A DNA stretch of 64,000 bases from Juglans regia (taxonomy: Eukaryota; Streptophyta; Magnoliopsida; Fagales; Juglandaceae): assembly GCF_001411555.2 (NCBI RefSeq), contig NC_049910.1, positions 34,449,250 to 34,513,249 of the forward strand, read 5' to 3'. Below the pieces are notes generated by a model that was not told the DNA's origin, did not search any database, and saw only the letters and a list, made by a program, of their open reading frames with translations. How positions within the stretch are numbered: position 1 is the first letter of the stretch; each line of letters starts with the position of its first letter. Shown one piece after another: positions 47,389 through 59,219 of the stretch. Made by a program: the position numbers and the translations under genes.

Positions 47389-47873
47389 AGTAGTATTTAT
47401 AAATATATATATATATATGCATATATAATGTGTGTGTAAGTAACTTTATATATAAGAATAAATAATAATATGTTAATAACTTTATAATATTCTTATTCAT
47501 ATTTAAGAATATATAAGTTTATATCAAGGAGACATAAAGAATAATTTTAAATTTTCATATTATATTAATTTTACAATATGTGTAATATATATAGCATAAA
47601 AATTAACAAAGTTAAAATATATTTAATATAAAAAAATTAAGTATATATACATATATCGCTTTAGTTTGGTCTAATTTGCTTTTCAAATATTGAAAATCGA
47701 TATCGAACCGATTTTAAATTGGTTTTGATTTCTAGGAGCCGAAATTGAGCGAACCGGTTCAGTTCAATCAGTTTGATTGGTTTTTTCTTACACTCCTAAT
47801 TTTTAACCATTTAAAAAATGAGTTTAGGGTAAATGGACTAGCTTCATTTTATCTTATTTCAATCTTAAATGCT

Positions 47874-48325
47874 ACTTGGGAATTCTAGGTTGGGCGAGGA
47901 AAGAGGAGTGACATCGCACACACATAAGCATTTTGGCCATAATTTTGTCTATGAATATCAGAATTGCGCGTATGACCTTAATTCGAAAAGCTCTATTTGA
48001 CGTGCATGTTGTGCTCACCACGCTACACCTGGTGTTCTCCGTCTCAATCCAATTTTAGTGATAGGCTTATCTTATTCTATATTTTTTTATTTGTCCATAA
48101 TTGAAATTTTACTTTCTTCTCCTTAGCTATTTAAGTCCAGCTTGTGGGCTTCATAAGATATATTTGATTTTTACAAAAAAAAAAAAAAATCTTAATTTCA
48201 GATTTTATCTCAAAATTCTATGTCTATTTGCATTTCTCTCAATCTCTAGCTTCTGTTGTTTAGCTAGCCGTCAGAATAATCCTTATTCTACTCCAGCGTT
48301 GGATAAAAACCATGCTATATGAGAT
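47874..48325 (+). mobile_element. LTR-like dispersed repeat, longer copy 2
   Basis: Duplicate of 22803-23260 with a slightly longer A-tract. A 73-codon plus frame (48101-48322) ends in SRQNNPYSTPALDKNHAI after a hydrophobic segment. It is open only by chance of the A-tract length in this copy and has no recognised domain. Confidence 0.4.
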
Positions 48326-48495
48326 TTTGAAGAAGATTAGAGCATCATGTTTAGGTAGTGAGATGTGATAAAATTTTTGTGAATAATAGTTAAATGATTT
48401 GTGAATACTAGTGATCTGTTAACTCAATGATAAATTTTGTGTTAAATGATGCTAGTTAAATGAAAATTTTGTGAATAATACAAATTTTGTGATTT

Positions 48496-48528
48496 GTTAA
48501 CTCAAATCATGAAATGATTTGAGTTAAC
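48496..48528. repeat. Perfect hairpin, 15-bp arms and 3-base loop
   Basis: GTTAACTCAAATCAT, loop GAA, then ATGATTTGAGTTAAC. The matching place in the gene A block (about 23417-23435) has lost 13 bases of the right arm, so the hairpin is broken there. Confidence 0.85.
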
Positions 48529-48529
48529 A

Positions 48530-50330
48530 TATTTTATTTGATTTTAGGAAATGAAAGAGAAAAAGTTGAATACAAATATTAAGTTAAAAATTTGTTTGAA
48601 TATAATTTTTTAATATTGTTTTTATTTTGAGATTTGAAAAAATTGTAATATTTATTTTTATTTTTTTGAAATTTGAGAAAGTTTTAATAATTAGGTAATG
48701 ATTAGATGAAAATAAGGTTAGAGATTTGAAATTAGAAAGTGTTTTGTGTTTGAATGATATTTGAGAAGGAAATTTTGAAAAATTTTGATATTATCATCTC
48801 ATCTCATCTAAGTGCCAAAACATAGGCTAAAAAAATCAATATTCAAAAGCTTGCTCTTTTTGTCCATCTCTATCACCATTGTCATTGAGTTAAGGTCTTC
48901 TCAAATAATGCAACCACGATTACTACCCACGCTATAGGGACATGTCATTACTTATAAGGATCGAAGACTTCTAGGAACCCAGTAGGCACGGATATGTCAT
49001 CACCATGGAAGACTTTTCTAGATAGTAATCGGTACTACAAAATATGCGTATATGGAAATAGTGTCCATCTGTGATTCATTTGAATCCCTACGATGCCAGC
49101 TTATTATATATGTGTCTATGTAACTTAATCTATAAGGATAAATAATAACATGTTAATAACTTAATATTCATATTCATATTTAAGAGTAAGTTTATATGGA
49201 GGCATAAATAATAATATTAAAATTTAATGTTATATTAATTTTATAATATGTGTAATATATGTAGCATAAAAATTCAAAAATTTATAATATATTTAATATA
49301 AGAAATTAAATATATCCTATAAAAAAAGAAATTAAATATATATATATATTTGGCTTTGGTCTAATTCGGTTTTCAAAATCTTGAAAACCAATACCAAATT
49401 GGTGTTTAATCGATTTTGTTTTCTAAGAAATTATTTTTAGCTAGATTAGTTTGTGAACTTCACATCTGCGATGTCTTTTTATGAACATAGCATTCCTCTA
49501 GTCTAAAAGCTGTGATGATGTTTAGAGTTATAAATAATCAAAATTACTGACAATCTTTTAACTATTTTTCTTTTAAATTGTATGATGGTGTTTGTGAGTG
49601 AAAATGCTGAAATGCAAATCGTTTGCATTTAGGCCCGTTTAGAAGCTTGGAGTATTTCATAATTTTGTGAATAGTAAAAAATTATTTTGAGTTAATTTGT
49701 TTTATTAGATTTTGGGAGAAGTTGAATAAAATATTATAAAGTTAAAAAATTATTTTAAATAGATTTTTTTTATTATAAAGTGTATAAAAGTTGTATTAAT
49801 TTTTATATTTTGTTTAAAAGTTTGTAAAAGTTGTACTCGCTTTTGTGTTTAGTTAATGATTAAGTAATGATTAGATAAAAAATTTAAAAATTTAAAATTG
49901 AAATGTGTTTTTTATTGGAATGATAATTAAAAATGAAATTATGAAAATTATGAGAATCATGTCTCTCCAAACGAGCCTTTAAGAATTTGAAAGCAGCAAA
50001 AGATACATCCCATTTCAAATTGACTTATATAAAAAAAATAAAAAATAAAAAATGTTTTGAGATTCCTCGTTCACCCCACCTTGATTGGCCCTCTCTTAAC
50101 TCGAAATGAAAGCAGCAAAAGATTGAAAACAGAGTCAGTCAATAAATCATTGATTCAAGGGAACCCACTTGGCACGAATATGTCAATAATGCAAAAGAAA
50201 TTATTTATATAAATATTTATTTAGAAATGGCGTCCATATATATGTCGTTATTTTAATAATAGTGGTTGTAGTCAATAATGCACTAATATTACGTTATTCA
50301 AATAGTTAGTTGGGATAAGATCAACTTAAT
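48530..50330 (+). repeat. MITE, upstream unit and MITE ahead of gene B
   Basis: Parallel to 23440-25250: Tourist-like element end, unit anchors (48888 onward), segment with GATGTCTTTTTATGAACATA, MITE (about 49630-49980), and the shortened unit near 50150. Non-coding. Confidence 0.55.
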
Positions 50331-50420
50331 TAATAGTGGCTGTTACTGCCCGTTGCTTATTTAAACAAAACCTTTCATGCGAGTAATTACTTAAAAGAGT
50401 AGAAAGCAATTAGTTGATCA
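50330..50420 (+). promoter_or_regulatory. Proximal promoter and 5' leader of RLP gene B
   Basis: TATTTAAA at 50358-50365 lies 63 bp before the ATG, followed by the same leader as gene A. Directly upstream, gene B has AATAGTGGCTGTTACTGCCC in place of the GGGGGACCCAACG…GTGTATAGC box of gene A and the orphan promoters. The TATA and leader are inferred from conservation. Confidence 0.5.
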
Positions 50421-53400
50421 ATGGATCAGATGGGGCGTTTTTGTTGCTGCATTTTTATTATTTTGTTCTGTGTTCAAGCTTCTATCATCCCTCCCTGCTC
50501 TGCTTGTTTGGAGGAAGAGCAAAATGCCCTTTTACTACTGATCAACTACCCAAAAGAATCTTTTTCACCATCTTCCAACTTAATTACCAACAAAGAGATT
50601 CATGCTACTGATTGCTGCAATTGGACATATGCCGTCGAGTGCAGCAACATTACAGGCCGTGTAACCCTTATTGATCTTTATAGGTTGTTCTATTGGTACT
50701 CGGGGGATTCAGCTTGGAGTAGTATAGGATCAGAATATTGGTACTTGAATACCTCTTTGTTTCTTCCCTTTCAAGAGCTCAAGTCTTTGTATTTGTTCGG
50801 TAACATATATAATTTGAGGGTATCAAAAGAAGGTCTGTGCATATTATAACTTGTGATATATAGCATTTCTTCCAATATTTTTGTTGTGAGATGAGAAATT
50901 ACTTAGTTGAATATACTTATTTTGAATTTAACCAAAATTATTGTAGGTTTCGAAAGATTGTCTGGTTTGACCAACCTGGAGAAGCTTTCCTTGAACTATA
51001 TTCCCTTCAATGAAAGCATCTTGCCATCCCTTGCCAAGATTACATCGCTTAAGATACTATCTTTGAGTGGAATATTCAAGGAATGGGATTACGAAGCTGC
51101 TAATTATAATAATAGCGAAGGTAAGTATCAATAATAAAATTGCTCTTTTTATTGTAAAAAGGAAATATAAATTAATCACTTCTTATTAAGGCATCTTCAA
51201 TAACTGACTCAGCCAACAATACACATGCACAGCAAAACAGAGGAATCATAACTAACGGATTGTACTACAATTTCCATTCACTTATATTAATAACATATAT
51301 GATTAATCGATCCGGTTTTGAAAGAGCCTCCAAAACCTATTTTCTAGAAAATTAATTAGATTTAAAGGCGACTTGGCCTTAGATTTAAATTAAGTTGGTC
51401 CATATATATGGAGCATGAGAAAATCAAACAGACATCGGTTATTTCCACAAGCTCAAATCATTGGGCTCCCATATATACCAATTTGTTGTATTTTAGGATT
51501 TATTGTACACAGCTTTGTACATTGAAAAATCACAATTGCAGGTTTTGAAAGATTGTCTGCTTTGAGCAAGCTGGAGGAGCTTTACTTGGGTGGGAATGAC
51601 TTCAATGAAAGCATCTTGCCATCCCTTGGCAAGATTACATCGCTTAAGAAACTATCTTTGAGTTACAATAAGATTACTGGAAGGGTCCCAATTAGCCAGT
51701 TAGGTAGTACTACTACTTCTATTTTCATTTACCTTACTTATATTTATGCAGTTTCCTAATCTGATTCATTTTTTACAAATTTTTCTAATAAATAATGGAA
51801 TATCAAAATTATTGCAGGTTTTACAATGAGTAAGCTAGAGGAGCTCTACTTGACTGGTAATTATAACATCACAGACTTGGGATTCATTTGTAAGATTGCA
51901 ATATCGCTCAAGAAACTACATTTGAGTGATATTGCTTACTTGAATGGGGGAATTAATATCCAGAGTAAGTCTCACCTCAAGTTGTTGGCTTCATAATATA
52001 TATTGTCTTGTTTATCGGAGTACTTCATATGCTATAAGATGGTAGTGATTTCTTAATAATTTCAATACACATGATAAATATCTAAAGCTTGCGTTGTAGT
52101 TTAATTTTTTAGAGCTTGGAAAACTAAAAATACAGGAGTTGTATTTGGATGATATAGAATAAAAATGAGGCCTAAATATTGTATGCTTACGTTATTTTAA
52201 TATTTGTGGTTGTAGTCAATAATGCACTAATATTACGTTATTCAAATAGTTGGGATAACATCAACTTAATTAATGGGACCCAACGAGAGTGCATAGGTAG
52301 GTAGGTGGCGGTGGCCTATTTAAACAAAAACCTTTGCGAGTCTTATTGTAATTAATGGGACCCAACGAGAGTGCATAGTTATAATTTTAGGGTATCAAAA
52401 GAAGGTCTGTGCTTATTATAACTTGTGATATATAGCATTTCTTCCATTTTTCTTGTGAGATGAGAAATTAGTTGAATATAATTATTTTGAATTTAACCAA
52501 AATTGCATTTCTTCCATTCTTTTTTATTACATGTAACCCCTCGACATCCATTTTGAAACCACGGTTTTCCAAACCCAGGCATAAAAATACCATATAGATT
52601 AACTCAAAACTTATACAGTTGAATCTACTTATTATGACATGGATACTCATGAATTTAATCAAAATTGTAGGTTTTGAAAGATTGTCTTGTTTGAGCAAGC
52701 TGGAGGAGCTTTACTTGGATGGGAATGACTTTAATGAAACCATCTTGCCATCCCTTGGCAAGATTACATCGCTTAAGAAACTATCTTTGAGTTCCAATAA
52801 GATTACTGGAAGGGTCCCAATTAATAAAGGTCGGTATATATTCATGTATTAGCCAGTTAGGTAGTATTTATTATATTTTCATTTACCTTATATTTATGCA
52901 GTTTCCTAATCTGATTCAGTTTTTACAAATTTTTCTAATGAATAATGGAATATCAAATTTATTGCAGGTTTTACAATGAGTAAGCTAGAGGAGCTTTACT
53001 TGGATTATAATAACTTCACAGACATGAGATTCATTTGTAAGATACCATCTCTCAAGAAACTATATTTGGGAGAAGCTAAGTTGAATGAGGAAATTAATAT
53101 TCAGGGTAAGTCTCAAAGTTCAATTACTTATCAACACACATGACAAGTAATTTCAACGCACATGATAAATATCTAAAGCTTGTGTTATATTTTTTTAGAG
53201 CTTGGAAAACTAAAGAACCTACAAGAGTTGTATTTGGATGATTCATCCATCGACAAAAGCTTTCTTCGTAAAGTTGGAGTGATGACTTCTCTTAATGTAT
53301 TATCAATGAGTACTTGTGGACTCAATGGCAGCTTATCCAACCAAGGTAGAAACCTTTTTTTTCCAAATATGTTGATGATCATAAACAAGTTTATCTCAGT

Positions 53401-55545
53401 AGCATAAATTAAAAATCTACTTATTTTACAGGCTGGTGTGAACTCAAGAATCTACAAGAGTTAAACCTTGGTCATAATCATTTTGAAGGGAGATTACCTT
53501 CTTGTTTAGCAAACATGACAACACTTCGAGCATTGAATCTCGCATTCAATAACTTCAACCAAAGCATTTCTCACTCTCCCATACTTAGTTTGCAGTCACT
53601 TGAGTACCTTTCTCTGTCATATAACACACTTGTTGATGAAACAGACTCTCAAAGTTGGACTTCATACTTTCAGTTGAAGCTTCTGTTGTTGTCAAGTAGC
53701 CTTGCTAGAAGACCCACTAGAACGATTCCCAGATTCCTTCATTACCAATATAAGTTACAAGCAATTGATCTCTCGCACAATAATTTGGTTGGAAAGTTTC
53801 CCACTTGGTTGCTAGAGAACAATACAAGATTGGAGATTCTTAATTTAAGGAATAACAATTTCATAAACCCTTTCCAAGTACCCTATCATCCTAATCCCCA
53901 TATTCGAAAAATAGATATTTCGAATAATGATCTAGGAGGTCCAATTCCGACAAACTTGGGTTTAGTTTTTCCCAATTTAGTGCATTTAAACATGTCTAAA
54001 AATGCGTTTGCAGGCATAATTCCATCTTCTTTAGGTAATTTAGTTTCCTTGATGACTTTGGACTTGTCTAGCAATCATTTGTCAGGAACAATACCAGACC
54101 ATTTGGGAATGGGTTGCCTCAATTTGAAATACCTCAAATTGTCAAATAATAATTTAAGTGGGCAATTATTTCCAGCCATAAATAATCTAAGAGGTCTTGA
54201 GCTTTTGTATTTGGACCACAACCAATTTTCCGGAAAGATCCCATATAGCTTATCCAGTAGTACTCGCTTGATGGCATTTGATTTTAGTAGCAACTCTTTG
54301 TCAGGCAAGCTTCCAAGATGGATTGGCAACATGACCAACTTGGTTCAAATTGTTATGGCCAAAAACCAACTTGAAGGTCCTATTCCGATTGAGTTATGCA
54401 AAGTCAAAGACATCATATTTCTTGACCTTTCCGAGAATAATTTGTCTGACTTCATACCACTGTGCTTCAATTCATTGGGCATCAAACATGTTCATCTGGG
54501 AAAAAATAGGCTAAGTGGTCCCATTACAAGTGCATTCAAGAATAGCTCTGCTCTGGTAACATTAGATCTTAGAGATAACTGCCTAACTGGCAACATTCCA
54601 GATTGGATCGGAAACCTCTCATCATTGAGCATCCTCCTCTTGAAAGCTAATCACTTGCAAGGAATGATTCCAATTCAAATATGCCTTCTTGGAAACTTAA
54701 CCATACTGGATCTTTCAAATAATAATTTTACTGGTCCAATACCTCATTGCTTGAGCAACATTAGTTTTGGGGCAACTAACCAAAAATCCGATCTAGGAAG
54801 TTTCAGCTCTTATTTTTTTATTGGAGCCTTGATATACTTGGAGACAGAGGCAAAAGTAATTTTTGAAAATTTTGATAATTATGATATTTTCCAGAATGTG
54901 GATGCACAACAAGAAGTAGAGTTCACAACAAAGAGAAATACTTACTCCTACAAGGTCGGTGATATCCTCAATTTGTTGTCTGGAATAGACCTCTCATGCA
55001 ATTGTTTATCTGGTGAAATTCCACTTGAGCTTGGATACTTGAGCAACATCCGTGCGCTGAACTTATCGCACAACAATCTAATCGGATCAATCCCCACAAC
55101 ATTCTCAAACCTAAAAGAAATAGAGAGCTTGGATCTCTCCCACAATAAGTTGAATGGCAGCATTCCCCCTCAACTTATAGAGTTAAACTTTCTAGCTGTG
55201 TTTAGCGTGGCTGACAATAATTTATCGAGCAGAACACCAGAAAGAAAAGGTCAATTCGGAACCTTCGATGAAAGCAGTTATACGGGGAATCCTCTTTTGT
55301 ATGGACCTCCACTACTTAATACTTGGAACAAAACTGGATTGCCATCTAAAGATAAGGGAGAAGAAAGTGGTGGTTTCATTGACATGGATTTTTTCTGCAT
55401 AAGTTTTGGTGTGTCTTACACAATTGTGTTGTTGGGAATTGTTGCAGTTCTATATATAAATCCTTATTGGCGTCAGGTGTGGTTTAGCTTCATTGAAGTG
55501 TGCATTACCAAGTCTTGTTATTTTTTTGGTTGTGATTTCTTGTAA
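50421..55545 (+). CDS. LRR receptor-like protein, gene B (eight usable exons)
   Basis: Near-identical paralogue of gene A. Exons by my model: 50421-50832, 50947-51120, 51542-51703, 51818-51964, 52671-52829, 52968-53105, 53199-53345 and 53432-55545, total 3453 bp (1150 codons plus stop) without an internal stop. Signal peptide (FCCCIFIILFCVQA), cysteine-paired N-terminal cap, LRRs, island domain ending EFTTKRNTYSYKVGDIL, acidic juxtamembrane, one transmembrane helix (about residues 1100-1122) and short tail are all present. The equivalent of gene A exon 5 (from 52113) runs into TAA at 52160-52162 and must be skipped. Because flanking exons are phase 1, skipping preserves frame. Exon 3 ends with PISQL rather than PINK. 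The C-terminal tail differs from A (SCYFFGCDFL). Expected at the plasma membrane; ligand and partners not known from sequence. Confidence 0.85.
52113..52162 (+). pseudogene. Dead exon 5 in gene B intron, closed by a stop
   Basis: A TTTTTTAG acceptor is followed by codons LGKLKIQELYLDDIE and TAA. This is the start of an exon-8 type LRR module with the real continuation lost. If included, the transcript would be cut to about a quarter of the protein. Confidence 0.7.
52185..52410 (+). pseudogene. RLP promoter relic and exon-1 tail inside gene B intron
   Basis: GTAGTCAATAATGCACTAATA, GGGACCCAACGAGAGTGCATAG, TATTTAAA (52317-52324) and CTTTGCGAGTCTTATTGTAA match the RLP promoter, followed by GGGTATCAAAAGAAGGTCTG, the end of exon 1 with its splice donor. 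Thus a promoter and the last bases of a first exon lie in the middle of a gene. Gene A has lost the promoter part by a deletion of about 230 bp. Confidence 0.8.
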
Positions 55546-56590
55546 GTTGTCCTGAACTTTGTAAATTATGTAGCCCTGCATAATGATATTTGAAAATGCT
55601 TGTATGCTTGTTCTTGATTTTCAAATATGAGGTTTATAACTTTTGATAAACCTTTATCGATCGATTATTTATCTATTTTCTACTAAAATGTATGGACTTT
55701 TTATGTGTATTTCTATTGAAATTTAAGCATTTGTAAATATATAGGGTGTTATTATTTGTTATTCGCTAGAGTTAAAAAAAAAATTGGCAAATGAAGAAAC
55801 TATAAGCATGACTCGTTTACAAACCCAAAGACATTGGAGAAGAAGTTTGGCAGAATTTTCCTAGAAAGTGACTCATTTGTGATGACTATGGCCATCAAGA
55901 ATTCCCATTTGAGACAAGCCTGACTAAATCAATTAATTGTAAGGATATTATGCACCTTCTCCAAACCTCAATGCATTGGAAAGTACAAAAAAAAAATTGA
56001 TTACAAAATTGATATGTACATTCATAGCCCAATACACAATCACCAATTTTCAATTTAGAAGCATACCACCCACCTCGAAGATCCCATGTCTTGAATTTCC
56101 AAATCAATTAAGATCCCCTTTATATTGGTTTGTAACAAATTTGATTAGTTTTTTATAATATATGTTTAATTTGATCTTAAAAGAAGAAAAAAAGGGAAGA
56201 AATGAGAGGAGGTTGTAAATATTGTTCATAAAATAAACTTGATAAAGATTAATCATGTTTGGGAAAATCTATAACAACTAAAATCCTACTAGGATTGTAG
56301 ATTACCTTAATCATTCAACGTTCCAATAACTAACACGAAAATTAGCAGGTTTCACAAAGAAATGACAATTAGCTGAAGAAAATTAAAACTATATATATAT
56401 ATATTATACTAGAGGAAAATTTTATTTATCATTTATTTTACTATCATTCTCTTAACATCTTATGATGTGGCATGAAATAATTGGCCCGTAAGTTGGATGT
56501 AACAAATAATCTCAAATAATTTAATACCATATAGTGCTATAGTCACAAAACAAATTCGGGTTTGTTTGGAGAGTGAGATGAGATGAGAAT
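55546..56590 (+). repeat. 3' flank of gene B
   Basis: Matches 30264-31030 (to about 56330) and then continues with sequence shared with 58480-58750 after copy C (ACAATTA…ATTAAAACTATATATATA…GGCCC). No gene. A short minus frame at 55895-56107 is a shadow. Confidence 0.6.
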
Positions 56591-56900
56591 TTTGTGAATA
56601 ATAGTAAGATAGTTTGTTAATAGTGATGAGATAGTTTGAGTTGAGTATTTTTTTAGTTTTGAGAAATGAGAGAGAAAAAATTAAATAAAAAATATTATAA
56701 AATTAAAATATTGTAAGAATCTAGTTTTATAATATTATTTTTATTTGAGATTTGAGAAAGTTGGAATTATTTTTTATTTTTTATTTAAAATTTTGAAAAG
56801 TTGAATGATTAGTTTTTAAAAGATGTAATTATTAGTTTTAAAATTTTGTATTTGAGTGTTTGTGAATAAGATTATAAGATAGAATGAGGTCAAATGATAT
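56555..56900. mobile_element. Tourist-like AT-rich element
   Basis: GGGTTTGTTTGGAGAGTGAG start with GATGAGATGAG, then the AT-rich interior shared with other elements (GAGAAATGAGAGAGAAAAA). The right end is unclear (about 56900). No target duplication found. Confidence 0.4.
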
Positions 56901-57234
56901 TAGATTCGTTTTTTGTTTTTATACTTGCGAAGAAATAAAAGGAGGTTGGCTATTGATTTTACTAATTTTGATGAGAGGTTCGTTGTTCCTCATAAGCAAT
57001 GTATATTGTTGAGTCTTTGTGCTTGTTTTCAGTTTGTGTCTTTTAATCGTTGGTTTGTTAATTTTTCTGTTTTGATTCTAGGTTTGTTAATTGATTTTTG
57101 AAGGATAGTTTCGATGTCCTTTCTCTGTAATGCAGTTGCATAACTCACCTTCTCTCTCCCTTTCTCTGTAATGCAATTCGTTGGTATAATAGATCTCAGG
57201 GATTTTGATAAGTAATGTGTTTGGAAATGGCATC
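56900..57234. other. Short unrecognised spacer before copy C
   Basis: No gene recognised. It includes two copies of CCTTTCTCTGTAATGCA about 50 bp apart (near 57120 and 57160). At 57220 it carries TTTGGAAATGGCATCCATAT, a motif of the upstream unit, right at the junction with copy C. Confidence 0.4.
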
Positions 57235-57955
57235 CATATACTTGGAGACAAAGACACAACAAAAGATTGAAAATGATGTTGATTTTTTCTCGGATGTGGA
57301 TGCACAACAAGAAGTAGAGTTCACAGCAAAGAGCAGAACTTACTCCTATAAGGGTGATATCCTCAATTATATGTCTGGAATAGACCTCTCATGCAATTGT
57401 TTATCTGGTGAAATTCCACTTGAGCTTGGAAACTTGAGCAACATCCGTGCGCTGAACTTATCGCACAACAATCTAACCGAATCAATCCCCACAACATTCT
57501 CAAGACTAGAAGTAATAGAGAGCTTGGATCTCTCCCACAATAAGTTGAATGGCAGCATCCCCCCTCAACTTATAGAGTTAGAATTTCTAGTTGTCTTCTG
57601 TTTGGCTAACAATAATTTATCGAGAAGAACACCAGAAAGAAAATGTTAATTTGGAACCTTCAATGAAAGCAGCTATAAGGGGAATCCTCTTCTGTATGGA
57701 CCTCCACTAACTCACACTTGGAACAAAACTGGATTGCCATCTAATGATAAGGGAGAAGAAAGTGGTGGTTTCATAGACATGAATTTTTTCTACATAAGTT
57801 TCGGGATGTCTTACACAACAGTGTTGCTGGGAATTGTTGCAGCATTGTATATAAGTCCTTATTGGTGTGAGGAGTGGTTTAGCTTCATTGAAGTGTGCCT
57901 CACCAATTTTTATTTTTCTTTATTTGTGAAATCTCACAAGCTGTTCGCTTTCTAA
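57235..57955 (+). pseudogene. RLP copy C, 5'-truncated and nonsense-broken
   Basis: It starts inside the island domain (IYLETKTQQ … DAQQEVEFTAKSRTYSYKGD) and continues through the last LRRs, the juxtamembrane (KGEESGGFIDMN), a transmembrane helix (SFGMSYTTVLLGIVAALYI) and the C-terminal tail to the stop at about 57955. About four-fifths of the gene is missing. At 57647-57649 a CAA codon of genes A/B is TAA, stopping the frame after TPERKC; the same frame then resumes to the end. The 5' junction joins upstream-unit sequence to the coding region. The protein part resembles gene B more than A in the island start (IYLET). The 3' flank is the shared RLP type. Confidence 0.88.
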
Positions 57956-58860
57956 ATTCTGTAGCCTTGCATAAGTTTGCATATGTCTATATGCTTGTTC
58001 TTGATTTTCAAATATGAGGTTTATAGCTTTCGATAAATCTTTATGGATCGATCATTTATCTATTTTCTACTAAAATGTGTGGACTTTTTATGTGTATTTC
58101 TATTGAATTTTAAGCAATCGTAAATTGGATAGTATTATTCACTATTAAAAAGTATAAAAAAATGATTCCAAAATTGATATGCACATTCATAGCAAACTTT
58201 TCCATTTAGAAGCATACCACCCACCACAAAGATCCCAGGTATCATATTGAATTTCCAAAGCAATAAAGACCCCCTTTATATTGGTTTGTAATAAACTTGA
58301 TAATTTTTTTTATAATATATGCTTAAGATGATCTTAAAAGAACAAAAGAAAAAGGGACGAAAGGAGAGGAGGTTGTAAATATTGTTCATAGACTAAACTT
58401 GATAAAGATTAATCATGTTTGGGAAAATCTATGAGAACTAATAAAATCCTACTAGGATTGTATATTACCTTAATCATTCAAAAAGAAAAATGACAATTAA
58501 TTGTAAAAAAATTAAAACTATATATATAGATTGTATTAGAGAAAATTATATTTATCATATATTTTATTATCATCCTATCAACATCTTGTGACGTTGTATC
58601 AAATGATTGGCCCACAAGTTAGATATATATAACAAATAGCCTGCAATCTTGTAATACCCCATAATAGAATGATGGCATCGATGACAAAAAAAGATAAGGG
58701 ATAGCATTATTCATATATGTTTAAAAATTAAAAAGTGCTATAGTTACAAAAAGATTTAATAAAAGTAAACATATAAATTGACGTGACTTAATGTGATACG
58801 TTAGATCTACTTTATAATAAAAGTAATTTTATAATCTAATGTAACACATAAATCTACGTT
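57956..58860 (+). repeat. 3' flank of copy C
   Basis: Parallel to 30264-31030 and 55546-56590 (CTTGTTCTTGATTTTCAAAT, ATCCTACTAGGATTGTA), then AT-rich sequence. No gene. Confidence 0.6.
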
Positions 58861-59111
58861 ATTTTATGTGTTTACTTTTAAGAAAGTTAAAATATTTATT
58901 TTAAATAAGAATTCACGAAATTTTTTGTTACTTTTTTTTAAATTAAAAATTAGAACAAAGCATATTCTCGTTAGCTTAGTTTATAGTTTCCAACCCAGTC
59001 GAAAAGTAAACCCAACTCTTTCTTACTCCCTAAGCAAATCTCCTCTGTAAAGCAAATTCATTAGTTTAAAGTCCATCGGAGCGCAACCTATGATCTGTAT
59101 CTTTTCTGTCA

Positions 59112-59210
59112 ATGGCGAAGCTGAAGATAGGAGGGACATGGGCTAGTGTGATAGAGGTGGTACTGGAGGAGTGGACCATACCCATGTTGAGGATAGAGGT
59201 GGCAAAGCGG
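59112..59210 (+). pseudogene. Second ubiquitin-like (NUB1-like) exon relic, truncated
   Basis: ATGGCGAAGCTGAAGATAGG begins a frame reading MAKLKIGGTWASVIEVVLEE then WTIPMLRIEVAKRS, the same start as 31564-31830. The preceding 120 bases (GTCCATCGGAGCGCAACCTA) also match. It breaks off at about 59218, where retroelement-like sequence begins, so the second half of the ubiquitin-like fold is absent. Its place after copy C mirrors the relic after gene A. Confidence 0.6.
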
Positions 59211-59219
59211 TCATTCCGG

